64,000 nt of DNA from Branchiostoma floridae (lineage: Eukaryota; Chordata; Leptocardii; Amphioxiformes; Branchiostomatidae), in contig NC_049983.1 in NCBI RefSeq assembly GCF_000003815.2, forward strand, positions 24,201,062 through 24,265,061, given 5' to 3'. The notes beneath the pieces are model-generated. The model saw only the letters and a program-made list of their open reading frames with translations, was not told the origin of the DNA and made no database searches. Shown here one piece after another: positions 12,001 through 27,000 of this stretch. The first letter of the stretch is position 1. Every line of letters begins with the position of its first letter. The position numbers and the translations under genes were made by a program.

Positions 12001-15000
12001 TTAAAAACCTGAGGTACATGTACATGTAAAAAGTTGTTCAGCTTGTACATGCCTCCTTGTATAGGAGTACAGTACAGTAAAGCATTGCTCATCTGTGGTG
12101 ATATAAAGTATTGCTGTAAGTGTTAAAAACTTGAGGTAGCAAGTTGTTCAGCTTGTACATGCCTCCTTGGATGGGAGTACAGTACAGCAAGGCATCGCTC
12201 ATCTGTGGTGACATTAAGTATTGCTGTTTAAAAACCCGAGGTAGCATAATGTACATGACACAGTAGTGCATTGCTCATCTTTGGTGACAAACATGTAAAG
12301 TATTGCTGTTAAAAACCTGAGGTACATGTACATGTAAAAAGTTGTTCAGCTTGTACATGCCTCCTTGTATAGGAGTACAGTACAGTAAAGCATTGCTCAT
12401 CTGTGGTGATATAAAGTATTGCTGTAAGTGTTAAAAACTTGAGGTAGCAAGTTGTTCAGCTTGTACATGCCTCCTTGGATGGGTGTACAGTACAGCAAGG
12501 CATCGCTCATCTGTGGTGACATTAAGTATTGCTGTTTAAAAACCCGAGGTAGCATAATGTACATGACACAGTAGTGCATTGCTCATCTTTGGTGACAAAC
12601 ATGTAAAGTATTGCTGTTAAAAACCTGAGGTACATGTACATGTAACAAGTTGTTCAGCTTGTACATGCCCCTTTGGATAGGTGTACAGTACAGTAGTGCA
12701 TTGCTCATCTGTGGTGACATAACATGTCTTGGACTAGCTACTAAATGACCTTAAAGTTTAAACATTTATCAGCTTTGACACTTTGCTACTGTTTATTTAT
12801 TATTTGGTCCTAATAAGAATATACTGAAAAAGAGAAAAAGAAACGCACACACAGACATGTTGAAACTGTCAACTGTCATGGGCTTAGCATGTGTGCAGCC
12901 ACCTATGCTCCATAATAACCATTGTTAAAACAGATTTTGCTACATTCTGCTAGAAATTTAGAGCCCTAGAGAGGGAACCTGAAAGTTACACAATGTCTAC
13001 AGGGTGGGCTTGTAATAGTGTAATTTGTAATAGTGGAGAGCTTGAATGTGTTAGATGATGTGTTAGATAATGTGTTAGATGGAGACTCAGTAACAAGATA
13101 CACACACATACCAGGAAGAACATCCTGGGCTGCATCTCCTTCCTGGACAGCTTCTTTAGCATCCCTTCCTTCAGCAGTTTCTATGGCAACAGACAGGTGT
13201 AAACAACACTTCATGAATTGCCCATTAACTCCATAATTCCATTCCATCATGGGATACACAGAATTCCCATTGTCATTTAACTTTTTTTTCTTTGTTAATA
13301 TGAGCCCTAGGATTCTGTTACATGGCCCTGAATATGCCAAATAAGCTTACTGCCAAAAGAAGCAACATTCCATTATCCTTATTGTCTGTCTACACATAAT
13401 GTACCTCAGTGTACAAAAGTTGGTTCAATTTTTATGAAATGTACAGTGCTGAAAAGTTTAATTTCATGGCACTAAAATGAATATAAAACCAAAAACCACT
13501 GATGAAGTCTCCCATAGATTATATGATGAATAAAGAAGAAATAAATTCAGAAGAAAATGACGAAATGCCTCACCCTGCCTGGCTTGACGATTTCATGCTG
13601 GCCAATCAGGCTGTGTTGGATCCGTAGCAGCTTCTCAAAATTGTCCTGTGGGGGAGGGGGGGCAGTAGTTTTGATTGAATTTGTGTACTTTATGAGAAAA
13701 GTCGTAAGATTAAATCTACACGGTTTGATAATTTGCCCAAAGTACAAATTAACGGTGATAACAATGTATCACACAATCCTTAGATCTTTGAAATTGCAAA
13801 GTATGTCTTTTTTAGATATTTTCTTTTAGATATTCATTTTTATGTAAAACTTACCCCTTGTTTCATTCCTTCATTAGCATGGTCAGCTACCTCACTGACT
13901 ATGGATAAGGCCACTGAAAACAAAAGTAAAGACATTTGCTAAATGAATACACATTTATGAAATACAATTATCAAATATAAAAGTTCATACTGTAAGGTAC
14001 AAAAAAGCAATTGATATTTTAATTTAATTGAATCTATACTATAATCATTATACCTTTAGTGTCCTTGTAATCAGGTGACTCCTCTGTCAGGTGCTTGAGG
14101 TAGTCTGAAAAACAGAAAGCGTCACTGTACATGTTACCCAGGAAGTTCTCTTATCTCCATGCAAGTGTGATGGGTTCTTTAATGTGCTTAAGAAATGATC
14201 ATGGTACTATTTTAAAGTACTTGAAGAAACGGTTGATTTACCATCCAGCAGCATCTTGTACTGGGGGATCCTCTGTATGGGTTTCAGCATGTAGTGTTTA
14301 ACTGCCAGGTTGGCACATCTGGGGCTCATCTGTACAGGGGGAGCAACAGATATATGGGTGATTAATTAATCTGATGTCCATTTTGAATGAGTTCTCTCAT
14401 GACTACTTATTCAATATGCCTATTTCAATCATACAGAATTGCTGTTTTTTTGTGCAATAAAAAATTTTGTTAGCAGCAACTTTTACATCTGTTCACATTT
14501 ATATCAGTATGCAATTACAATATCTTACTTAATTCATTTTAATCTATTTACTTGCCATTGACTACCTGTAATTCAATGCAATTCACTCCTTGTTCTAAGA
14601 TATTAATGACCAACCTGCTAAAGAGGCATTCTGAAAAGAAATTATCTGTGATCACCATGTATGATGTAAGGTAGCAGGATTGGGGTTGATATGACTAGCA
14701 CACAGTTAACTATACTACTACTAGAGGCTTTTTCAAGTTGCAACTTGTTTTGTACACTTTTCTCTCACCTGGAACTCCTTGACAGTTGCTGCAAACTTGG
14801 GAAGACGTCTGCAAGCCTCATCCAGTGCAGAGGTGGCCTTCTCAAAGTCCCTGATGTAGGTGGTGTAGAGCTTCAGGTACGGGCCCTTCTTAACTATTAC
14901 ATCTGCTATACGGGGGTCCTGCTCCCTGAAAACACATGCCATGAAAATAAAACAGTCAATTCTTTGGACTTCTTTGTCTCTGCAACTCTCTCCCTGGATG

Positions 15001-18000
15001 AAAGGTCCCTTTTCTCTGCAAGCATAAGTACATTTGAGCACGCACAAAGAAGTGCTGAAACAATATCTACTGCAAAAAAAGAAAATAAGACTGTTAGGAA
15101 AATAGACGACATAAAATCCAGATTGTGTGGACTATTGGCAGAATGTATGTAGGTTGTAAGAGAATGAGTACCAAGTTAATATGCCTTATCCCTCAGAAGC
15201 CCAGAAAGCAAAAGTTACACAATATTCCTTTACATGTACAAATCTGTTACACAAAGTTGCAACTACATTTATATATTAGATAAACTGAAAGGCATTCTAC
15301 AGATTATGTAGCCATGGGTCCAGCCTTGTTCACTTTAGTCTGCTCCCAAAGGTCACTAACTGCGACCTTCAGGAGCCGACTAAAGCAAACAAGGCTGCAC
15401 TCAGGGCTAATCTCCGCAGCAGAACCTACGGTAGTATCAAAAAGTTGGCAGAGGAGTGAAGCTGGCCTAGGAGTTTGTTACCCTACTGTTGCTCATCTGA
15501 CTTCCTTTCACCGGCTATACTCCTTGGCCAGCTTTGATACGATCTTATGGCACCGTAGGATCTGCTTTGGGATTAACTCTAATCTTCAGATTACTAGGAA
15601 TTCCATACCAATTTTCCACCCTCTCCTTGAAGTCCTTGAGGAGACTCTCGTTGAACTGCTGCAGCTGTGGCAGGTACATCAGGATCTGGGTCATGCTGGT
15701 CTCCTCTATGATGGCCTGGCCTGGCGCTTCACTTGCAGTGTCTACAGCTGATCTGAAGTCCTGAGGTGACGGACAACAAACACAGTCTAAGCTGTTCTAG
15801 TCACAACTCAAGAGACTTAGAGTAAATGGTGAAATATGGCTACTTAAGACAAGATTCTTAATGCTTTGGTCAATGGGAAAAACAACTAAGGGATCACCAA
15901 AGTGTGGTCACAATGGCCAGCTAGTTCTTGACCTGGTATTTGAGGATAGTTTTACGGACTTTGACTGTTAATACTGGGTGACAGTTTGAAGAGCATCTAG
16001 AGGCCACTCTTGAGACTAAGGTGTCAAAGTAGACAAAGGGCCACTGTAGACTACAGATTCTGTATGCTTACATCAATGGGAAAGAAATCTAGGGGATCAT
16101 CAAAATGTGGTCTGGTGGTCCTTACATAGAGAAGGTTTGAGGACTTTGACTCACTGTACAGAAATGCATATCTGTAGTGACCACTTACTAAAGAGGGAAA
16201 TGGACACAATAGACACTATAGGGGGTACCCCTCGGTGTTCCCCACTGGTAGGTCACAGCATCTAATTGTTACCAAAAGCCAGCCAGTGAACTGCACTACC
16301 GGGCCCCTTTTTCCAATTTGGGCCCTAAGCCTAATCAGTGTCAGACTCTGTTTAGTTTCAGCACCAAGGACAGGACATAGTTTCAGCACCAAGGACAGGA
16401 CATTAACTTCCGTTGTAGAGTACTCAGAGTTAGCCAAGTTTTCAGAAATTCACTCGCCTATCGGGCAAGTACGCAGAAAATCTACTTGCCCAAAATTTAA
16501 AGGCTATTTTTCTATGTATTTTCACTCCCAGCAATATCATTCTTTTATCATTGGCTCAATTTTTCTGTGTTGACCAAAGCTTGATGCCATGACTGTGAAA
16601 AGCAACAAGGATATCAAAATCTCACTCCTGGAAAAATCTTGCTTGCCCGATCGAGCAAGTCGTGTAGGACATACATGTGTATGCTTGCCCGATGGATACA
16701 TTCACTTGCCCTGGACAATCAGGCTCGTGGACTTGTCCAACTCAGATACTGAACAATGGCAATGCTTACCTCATTAAGGAGCTTCAAAACGTCCACAAAT
16801 CTGCAAAAACAAAAGTTACCATGAATAACTTTCATCAACCAAATTCTATCAAAATGTAGCATCAAAGTTGCAGCATTGAAAATTCGTCAAGCTTTGTAAA
16901 ATTGATACTTACACTTCCTCTGAAGACATGATCTCACGGGCGATGTAGAAAGCTTTGTCCCCCTTCAGTGCTGGCGGCTGAAAGTGAACAGGAGTTATTC
17001 TGATCTATCATATCTCAGAGGGTGTTTGAACCATAAGGCTATTGAAAATACACTCTCACTCATTCCACTGAGCTTGCTTGGAACAAAATGAAAAGACAAA
17101 ACAGCCATTGATGACAGTAGGCAGGTAACTCACTGAAGCTGTGGCATATGGCGCCGTGGCTAAGTCCTAAATTGGATTCGTGTTACCCTTGACTTCATAA
17201 TGGGAATATCATACAAAACACAAAATACACAGTATGTGAAAAGATGAAATTCGTTGAAAGTACCCTGCTGAGTGGTCTGAAAATTAGCCTAACAACTAAT
17301 TAGTTATATATGCCAAGTTTACATTTTGCTATCGTAAGGGCCTAGGCATTATTTTTTCATGTCAAACCAATTTTGAGAGGGTCAAACAGCCTGAACTTGA
17401 AGGGAAAGACTTCATACCATGAGTTCTGTTAAGACAGTGTGACTTTCAGTTTGAATCTTACAATGAACAGAAACTGAAGGTAAATTTTAGAAAGACAGAC
17501 TGTGACAGAAAGTATAGACATTGACATTAAAACAGTAAAGAGGCAACGTATTCGTACAAAGTGAGAAATCATTTATTACTGATAGATTGTAAATCACATT
17601 TTTCCTATCTACAATTTTGGATCATTGACAGATTAACAAATGTAACAACAAAGAAAGTGGAAGCTTAGATTAAAAACCACTTGTAGTGTGGAGCATAATA
17701 ATAATTATTGTTCAATATAGTACAAAAACAACAAAGATTATGGCAGAAAAGAACAAATACCATGATAATGCATAATGAAGCAAAATTAGACATGAAACAT
17801 TCAAATATCATGCGACACATAGAAACAAAGACTGAGTCTGCCATCCCCATATCATATGATCAAAGGTGTGTTTCATAGACCCATATTATGAGTCCTAAAT
17901 TGGTTTAATCAGAAAAAAAACTTTCAATTAGAAATAATTTGATGAATGGTAGCCTTGACAGGCCAGCTTTCATTTCTGTGTTGAAATTGCAAAAATCCCT

Positions 18001-21000
18001 AGCTGTTTAATTGATCAAATAATTGCACCTTTAAGTTAAAATATCAGGACTTTGGAAACTACATGAAATTACATTTAAGTTAAGTGCATGATTCGGGCTA
18101 ACATTACAGACAGTTTCAGACAAATTAAGTTAAGGATTTCATGACTGAAGCTTCATTGTAGGCTTCAACAAAGAACTGAAGCATAGTAAATGTTGCTGGC
18201 TCTAATTCTTATGATCTCTTATTACGTTTCCAAAAGCATCTATGGCAAATCTAACGGGAAAGCTGGGTCAAAGCTGGGTCAAACTGAAACTAGAATCTAT
18301 GAAAAAGATCAGAAATTTAATATCATTAAGCTATCTATTCTGAGTAGCCTTCCACCACCAGCACAAAAATGCCTGAAAATGCAAACAAACCAAACTCTGC
18401 AAATTAGTACAAAAAATGCCACATTTAGGGAATGCGAGTGAGAAGGAAGGCAGGCTGCACCTTAGCTAGGAGGGAGTTATATTAATTAGGCACCTACTTC
18501 TAAAATATATACTCTTTTTGTTATGCTTTATTCACCCTCCTTACAAGCAAACTACTAGTACTTTGTTAAGTTTACTTTCGTTAATTGGAGCACACCCAAA
18601 GCATTTTTCAGTTATATATTGTGTAACCGTATTGCACTATTAGTTAAACTCCTTGCACATTACAATAGAAAATACAATTTGATAAAGTTCTATTAACTGC
18701 AACTGAGCTACTCTTACTAGTATATCATTGTCATTGTACAACATAATGTCACCATATCAAAATGTTAAGGCAAGAATATAGTATGGCTTTCGAGACTTGG
18801 TCCTATGTACAAGTAGGATAAATACTGTAACAACAAACAGTAGTTATAGAGTGGTCACAAATTGACTGTAACACTGATGAACCTTATCTAAAATGCTTTC
18901 CTGAGCAAGAAAAGTCTTTGCTGTCACGGAATTCGAACTTGTGACATTTGTGCCTCAAAGAGAAACCTTCCCATCTGCTTGAAGCTTCTTATGACACATT
19001 TGAGACAACAATCTACTAAAGGCATATATCTACAAATCAATATCTTTGTACGTCTTCATTTATCATGGGCAACATACTGTAATTGACTATGAATGTTGCA
19101 ACAATGTTCTTTCCCTTTCATATAGTTGATGATAATAAGAGCTTAATACATAAATGGCACGTGAAAAGGGAGTTACGCACATTCCTTTACTTCCTAAGTA
19201 CATCTTAAACATTAAAAGGTGTTACATAATACTTCACAAAAAGGCCTCTGTAGTACGAAAAAGTTCTTGAAAGAGGGTGTGCTTATTCCAAAGTTTAGAG
19301 TTTCATCACCCATTTTTCGATCCAATCCTTTTTCTCAGCCTTAAGTCTAGACTTCTCCCTCCTACGCATAAGTGCCTCCTGCCTCTCTTCAAGGTCGCGA
19401 CCTGACGACGGCAGGGTCAACGACCTCTCCCGACCCCCCTCGACCCCTCCACGACCGTGGGGGGAGAGCGTGCGTGACCTCCGTGCGGACAGAGGCGGCG
19501 GCGGCGGGGCAGGTCTACTTGGTCTGGAGGGGGTGACTTTTCCCGAGGGACAGGCTGAGGCCATAGGGACAGGTGAGTGAGAAGACTGGACCTGCTTTAT
19601 CTGATAGAAAGAGGAGGAAAGTACAAAATGAAGATAGATCAGTTTAGAAATTGACGGACTGACAGACATCAGTGACACTTTCAAAGTTTGTAAGAACAAG
19701 ATGTAACAACAGGGTTATGTTGCGTTGGTGCGAAGGAAAAAAATGTTGACAAAAAAGTCATTTAATAACAGTGTTCTCCCTTTTGGTTGGCATGGTGGCA
19801 CAATTTGCTGGCTTTTTATCTGAAATTGTTGTTTTGGAAACAAGATGTAAATGTTCTGAAGGGATCGCTTCTTGGTATACTGGAGCCATTATACCAGCTA
19901 TAGGTGTACATTCAAGTAAAAGATGAAATGTTTTCTGAAGATAAGTAGAAAGAAGAAGGCAAAACAGCACAGAACTATCTATCTCCTTGCCAGCCGCATA
20001 AGAATTATCTGTTGCACCTTGATGCAAGAGTATCAGAATTATGCTATACTCTGCTGCAATTCAACAATATTCCCTGCAAAAACTTCTGAACTAGAAGCAT
20101 GCATACCTTATAAACCAGCCCTCACACCACACTCCAACGTTAACAGTACCAAACTGCCTTACTATGTCTGCCTTGCCCTCCTCCTCCTGTCCTTCCTCCT
20201 CATCTGAAGAAGATTCCTCCTCCTCCTCCTCGGAGCTCTCAGCCTCCTCCCTGGCTCCTGCCGACCCAGACTCTTCTGAGGAGACCTGGCTGTTGGAACT
20301 GGCCTCGCTCACGCCTGACAGCCTGGCCTGGGGGAAAACAGATACAAAGAATGGCTTTAGAATTGTCCAAACACAGACCAATAAACTTTAAGGTATGTTA
20401 TAAGGAGTAGACCTGGCTGTTACAACTGGCCTCACTCTCACCTGACAATCTCGCCTAAGAGAGGAACGAGATGTACATGTTGTATGGAATGGATTTAGAT
20501 CTGTTCAAATACAAACCAATAGGGTAATATAGGGTTAATGACCCGACTTGAGGTGTATACACGGTGCCATAATTCATGGCCAGTTCCTAATAACCACTGA
20601 ATGAAGCGACCGAGTCCGCGTAGCAGATGAGGACGTTTATGAGGTGGTTATAGGAAGCGGCCATGGGATGGACTTAGATAAGCCTACAACTAGTAACCCA
20701 TCACTAGAATGGGTAATGATTTATCAAATGTAGTTGTAGACAATAGACTACATGGAGTCCCTCCTATAGCTACTTATCAATAAAAAAAAGAGACTTTGGT
20801 TCAATGCTGTATTTGGGGGAAAGGTGATAAAATCAAGCAATATAATCTTACATTGTAAATCTGTAGAGACTCATCGCGCCTTCCCACCATTTATGATTCG
20901 CTGCTACCTGACGTCATCCGACGACTTCCGGATAAGTCAGCAAATCATTTCATCTGAAGAAGGTCGGAGTGCTCGACCGAAAATTTATGGTGAGTCCCTT

Positions 21001-24000
21001 CTTTGTGTTGGAACAAAGTTTAAACTTTTGCAATATGGAATTTACCAACACAGATGAGCTTTCATTCGGACTGTAGAGACTGACTTAACCTAAAAAGCCC
21101 TCTTTCAATAAAAAGGAGACATACCTGGTCAGTGCATACTTTCTGATCACCCTCTTCCTCTGGGCTAAGCAGTTCTGAGGACTGCCTGGGCAGGGGAGCT
21201 GGTGGTCTGTCCTCTGGAAAACCCACACATCCGGGCGACCTGGGAGGCTTGGGCGGGGGTGTAGCTGACAATTTCAGTGGAGCAGGGGCTGTAGTGGGCT
21301 TGGGAGGGGGTGGTCTTGGTGGTTTGGACTTTTTGGGCGTCACCTTTGTTTGAGTCTGTGTGTCGTCTGCGACCGGGGAATAGTAGTGAGTGGTCTTGTC
21401 CTTTTCAGGCACCTTGTCTGGAGGGAGCACAGGTTCGTGGTATTCGTGATCGTTGGTGTTAGGGACGGTAGGGTTCGCGTACGGCTCCGGCTCAGCGTAG
21501 TCACTACTGTCATCAGTATGCTGAGGATCTGCGTAGTCGTACGTGTGGTCCGTTTTCTCTTCTTGCTGCTCCGGTCTTTCCTTAGGCATGGAGTAGTAAT
21601 GATCCTCTGCTTCTTCTTGTTCCTCTTCTTGTTTTTCCTCCCTTTTGGGTGAGGCAGCGCCCATTTCTTCATAATCATCACTATCTGTTTTGTCGTCATT
21701 TTTGTCCCCGGCAGTTTCGTTCTTGTACAAATCACCCTCCTGGTTCATGTACAAGTTGTCCGTGCTATCAGCCTTGTCGTTCTGGTAGAGATTATCACTG
21801 CTGTCGGCTTTCACACTTGTATCCATGTCCATGTACTCAGCATCCACCTCTGGTCCCAAATCCTCTGCGCTACCCCCACTAATGTTCATATCTACATAGC
21901 TACTACTATTTCTTGCGCTGCTATCTTTTGAGACGTCTTCAATGGATGTCCTTACTCCGTCTTTCCGGCTTTCTTCAAATAGCTTCTTGGCTGGAGGGGG
22001 TGGTCGAGACGGTGTTTTGGAGACGGTAGGTTTCAGTGCTGCCGAAGGTGGTTTGGGAGGAGGGGAGGTTGGTGGGGGTATTCGGTGCTGAGACGGGCTC
22101 GACTGTGCATTTTCTGTATCTGCTTCTGAGGCGGTTTCTTCTGTGGGAGGAGGAATGTAGAATGTAGATTTGGGTACCACTTTCTTCCTGTCCTCCTCTC
22201 CCTTGCTCTTGCTGCGACTCAGCTTCCTCATGATGAAGCTCTCCCTCTTTGGCTCTGACGAGAGCGTGCTGTCTTGGTTTGGACTGCTTCGCCTCATTGT
22301 AAGCTTCTCCTTGATGTTTTCAAACGGGGCTGGCAATGATGGTGATCTTTCCTTTGAAGGCTTGTCAGGTGTGACACCACTCGAAGAAGAAGATCTTTCC
22401 TTCGAAGGCTCATCAGGTGTGACAGCACCGGAAGATCTTTCCTTTGAAGGAGACTTATTTTCGGCTGTGCTTTCAGAAGTAGCAGCAGGAGTGGTGATAC
22501 CAGATTCAGATGTCCCAGCTGATGCAGGTGCGGCAATTGGTGGAGGTCTTGGTGGTGCAGGGGCTTTTCTGCTGGGCCTGGCTGGCTTTATGGCTGGAGA
22601 TTCTACCCGAGAACCTTCAGGGATGGTACCTTCCTTCTTTTCTGTGTCTTCCTCATCTTCTGGAGGACTTGCAGGTGGGGGAGGAATGTGTAAGACGGGT
22701 TTGTCAGTCCTCTTGCTGTCGGCATCCTTGTTTTTGTTGGGAGTCTTCTCAAAGAAACTCCTTATTCCAGAAGCTATCGTAGAAGAGAAGTGAGGTTTCT
22801 TAGCCCCCTTCTTGGCAGAGCCTTGGACAGGCGTGCTCTCGAGTTCGGAAGAATTTGGGAGAAAGACTTCTTCCGAGCTATCAGGTCTTGGTGCAGTCTT
22901 AAGCTTTGTTCTATCTACTGGTGTGGGATGTTCTCTGTCTGACATCGAGTCTACAGAGGTGCTCTTCTGTACTGCAGGCTTTGGTGGTGTCTGAACTGAA
23001 GGAATGCTTTCGAGTGCTTTGCTTTCACCAGGGGTACTTGAGGCTAGCACATTCCCTGCAGAAACTGCCTTTTGTTTCAGGAAAGGTGGTGGAGGCGGCC
23101 TTCTTGGTGGCCTCACCATTTTACTTCCCTCTCTTTCCTTGGGTTTGACTTCAGCTGTATCTTTAATATCCTTGTCCCCTTCCTCCTTAACTACATCTAC
23201 GGCCTTAACTAGTCTCCTTGGAGCAGGGACAGGTCTTGGTCTTTCCTGTACACTTTTCTTAAAGTCTGTTCTAGTTGGAGTCACATCGTCTAAGGAGTCA
23301 AAAGACCTACTTCTAGCTATCAACGTAGCGCGTGCTGGATTTACACTTGGTGTGTCAACACTGCGTAGCCTTTGTGGCTTGTAAGGTACAGCGGGTGGGG
23401 GGCCCCTGTCCGAAGGTGCCAAGTTTTCCGCAGAATCACTGTGGAATATTTTCTCTGCCTCAGCTTTATCGAGAAGACTGTTCAGGGACCGACTTCTTCT
23501 CTTGAGTGGACAGGGTGGGGCCCTTGGTTTGTTCAGTCTTCGTCTTGAGTTTGCCTTGAAGTCACCGGCATCATGTGGAGAAAACAAGTGAGGTCCTTGC
23601 TTCTTTGACACATGTGCCTTGTGCGTCTGTTTCTCTTGGTCATCCAATGATGACCCTGGTACAAAAGTGAGCTTTCCTGGAGGCGAGGGATCATTCGGTA
23701 CCGTAGACGGCTTCTTGCTTGGTGGGGGAGGGGGTGGTGGTTTGGTTGGAGAGACAAATTTACTTTTCTTTTTTCTTGGAGGAGCGATGAGATCAGCATT
23801 TTCTTGGTCCTGCATTCCTGGTTGTGATAGTTCTACAGTTCTGTCACCATCCTCTCTGTGAGGATTTTTTTCTTGGCTAGAATTGAATTCTGCCACCTGC
23901 TCCTGTGGTAGAACATTAGCACCGCTTGCTACATTCTCGACCGATAAATTTGCAACATCAGCGTCCAGACGACCTTCGGTTCCGTCTGCTACATGGTTTG

Positions 24001-27000
24001 TAACGTCCCCACTTGTAACCGTGTCCTTGGGTGAATCACAAGTCTCTCCCAGGTCAGTGCCCTCGGCTGTTGTCATGGTTACCACCTGCTCCACTGTATC
24101 TTTGTCCTTGGATTCCAAAACCCCTCCGTCATCTTTTTCCTCCTCTTCCTCACTGGAAAGGCCAGCCTCCCATGTGTCTATGGCGTTCTCAAGTTGTTGG
24201 AGTGCATTGTTTTCATCCTCACTATTGGCAGCTACAGGAAGCTCACTGGATATTCGTCTTGGTTTGGGAACCGGGGGTTGAGACATTTTTGTTGGGAATT
24301 GGGGTTGCTGAGCGGTTGTCTCTGTGCTTGGCTCTTGTATTCTCTCAGAGTTTGTCATACATTCTGCTGATGTAGAGGAAAAAGTGGTATGTGTGTCTGA
24401 GTCCCCAGATGTTGGAAGAACTTTCTGCTGGTCAGAGTTCACATCAAATGCTTCTTTGCCATGTTTTTCAGCATCTACTCTCTGAATTTGGTCAACATTT
24501 GAGTCTGTGGGTAATACAGAAGACTTTTCATTTGGAGGCACAGTACATGTAGAACCAGCTTGTAGGGCTGGCAACACTTCACAAGGCCTTTCTTCAGACT
24601 CAGACACTGTACTTTTCACAGGTTCCAGTTGTTTGTGTGGAGAGTGTGTGGGTGTGGTCACTTCTGGTTTTGTAGAGATGGCAGTGATGGGTGAGGGTTT
24701 TGTAGAGATGTCAGTGACAGGTTTAGGTTTGGGATGAGGCTGCGGTTTGACAGCTGCCACAGCAGGCTTCCTGGGTACCTGAGGCTTGGGAGCCAGGGGT
24801 GGCCTCCTGGGAGAAACACCTGTAACAGATCAAGGAAAATGTGTCAATCAAAAGTGCTTGTTGACATATCAATACATGGGCAGTCCATGCAGCATGGTTT
24901 TACATTGTACTGTACAGTACAGTACAGTACAGTGTACTAGTAGGTAGCTTGAAGTGATGAATATTACCTGAAGCATCCAGAAGAAATTTCTGAACCATTT
25001 CCAATTCTACTTTTAAATCATCTTTGATTAAGCCTAAATGCACCTCTTTATGAAACTGTACAATTCAAACCCAACAATAAAATGTGCTATGGAAAAACAA
25101 ATATCCAAACATGTGGTCTTCATGTATCCCCTTTTACTCACGTACATTTATAAATTTTCAGCAGAGGAGAATATAGACTTAATAGTCCACAACTTTTTCT
25201 TTTTTCGTGCAAGTCACTTTTGACTCAACTTCGTATGTATTTTGAGCCCTGGAACTGTATGTGCCAGTAATCAAGCAGCAGTATTATGTACACGTTTTTT
25301 GAATGCTTGGCTTGTCATGCTTCTCTTTCAGGTGACATGAGAAAACAAAAACAACGCTTTCAAGTCCAAGCTGCGTCCTCTCTAGAAGAGCTTTTGTTTC
25401 CTGTATTCAAAAGCTTTCTTTATTCACTCATTGGTAATTCAATCCGATGAAATTTGCTTGGACTTTCTTCACACATTCCTTAAGAGGTCATTCACAGTTT
25501 CTTGTTGAGTTCTGTACTTATTTACTTCTCCCAAGGAGGTGAAATGAAACTGTATCTTCTGACAGCCTCAAAGGAAGACTACATGTGTAGGCTGCTTTCA
25601 CAAACAAACAGCCTTTGCCCATGAAAATAAAGAGAACATTTGGCAAAATAGAAACCCGAGTATTGTTGACATGTACATATTTCGGGCAGCTGACTACAAT
25701 CAGTTTACAAAATGTAGCCACAGGCTTATCTTTGAGGAGAATGTATTGCGACGTTAGGAAAGGTTGGATTTCGCCTTGTCTTGTTTTTGCTACAGGTTAG
25801 GTTTGGCTCCAGATCAGGAATCCGGTAGTCAGCCTTGAAATCCTGCATGTCCGCAGGGCAAATAGAGGACTACCTTGTTTGTCTGCAACTCACTGGACCA
25901 TTTAGATAGTCTGAGATAGTCCGAAAACCAGTACCAATTGTGTACTACTATCAGGCATGCTAACAATATTGCAACCAAGAAAGTAAATTAATTTCTAGCA
26001 TCTTTGCTTCAATAATTCATTGGTCTAGGCTTCGCATTTTCAGAATACAGGCGAAAAGGTCTTATCGTTGAAATATTGGACTAAACTTGTCGAACAAAAT
26101 ATGTTAACATATTACATACTGATACACATATGGTAAATATGCCATATCTCTCCCAAAAGCCAGTATATATTGACATTCTTACTTCCATTGCATAGTTGCA
26201 CTCTTTGATACAAGTTTTCCAACAGGAAGTCAAGGTGTATAAATATTTGATAAGCTATAAAAATAAATGTCTGTGACTTATTTTATGACCATATGTTGAA
26301 TGAGCCTCAACTCTTTTGACCCCAGCAGCAATTATGTCTGAACATTTTATGATATCAAGTTATTTAATGTAAGTCTCTCCCATACCAGATGGTGCATAGG
26401 TCAGAGCCCATCTCCATTTCAGCCCTTGGGCCACACAACTTTGTGCAATTATGGTAGAGCCAAAGTCTGGTGTGTGGGAGTGTGTGGGAGTGTGTGACTG
26501 TTTAAATGTCAAATGCTGAGTGCAAAGCATAGAGACCACTACAAATTACAATGTCCCATCTTTAAGAAATTCTGTATGACTCGGGCTTAGATAGAACTCA
26601 CAACCTAACGAATATAACATGAGGCGAACATTATGTGTTGATACAACTGAACCATAACAGAGATCTCATACTAAAGCACCAGTCCCATGTGAGCAAGAAT
26701 GTCCCCCTGGGGGCAGGCTGAAATAACAGCAGTCAGGAAGCCATGTCCAGCTGGCCTTATTCCAACTCCAAGTCAGGATTTCTGAATGGATCTCAATATT
26801 ACAACATGACTTTACATACACTCAAATTACACCCAAATTCCATAGAACAGCAGCTTCACAAGTACATTATTTGGGTAGTATAATTCTGCATAAGCAAATC
26901 ACTATTAGTGATACGTGCAAGTACGTCCAAGGCTCAAAATACTTTTTCTCAAAATACATTGAAAATTACCTGCACCTGACAAATTTTACCTGCTAAAATT

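Noticed and set aside
12089-12579. Two identical 60-codon frames containing the [14 protein letters not shown] peptide
   Set aside because: They are exon-start copies within the acceptor array with no donor or complete domain, so not separate genes.
14691-15152. 153-codon + strand frame
   Set aside because: Opposite strand of a DH exon and its intron; no domain and no splice support.
22170-22793. 207-codon frame on the + strand opposite the giant FGD6-like exon
   Set aside because: It is the antisense shadow of a Pro/Ser-rich coding exon (giving Gly/Leu/Ser runs). No splice or promoter support.
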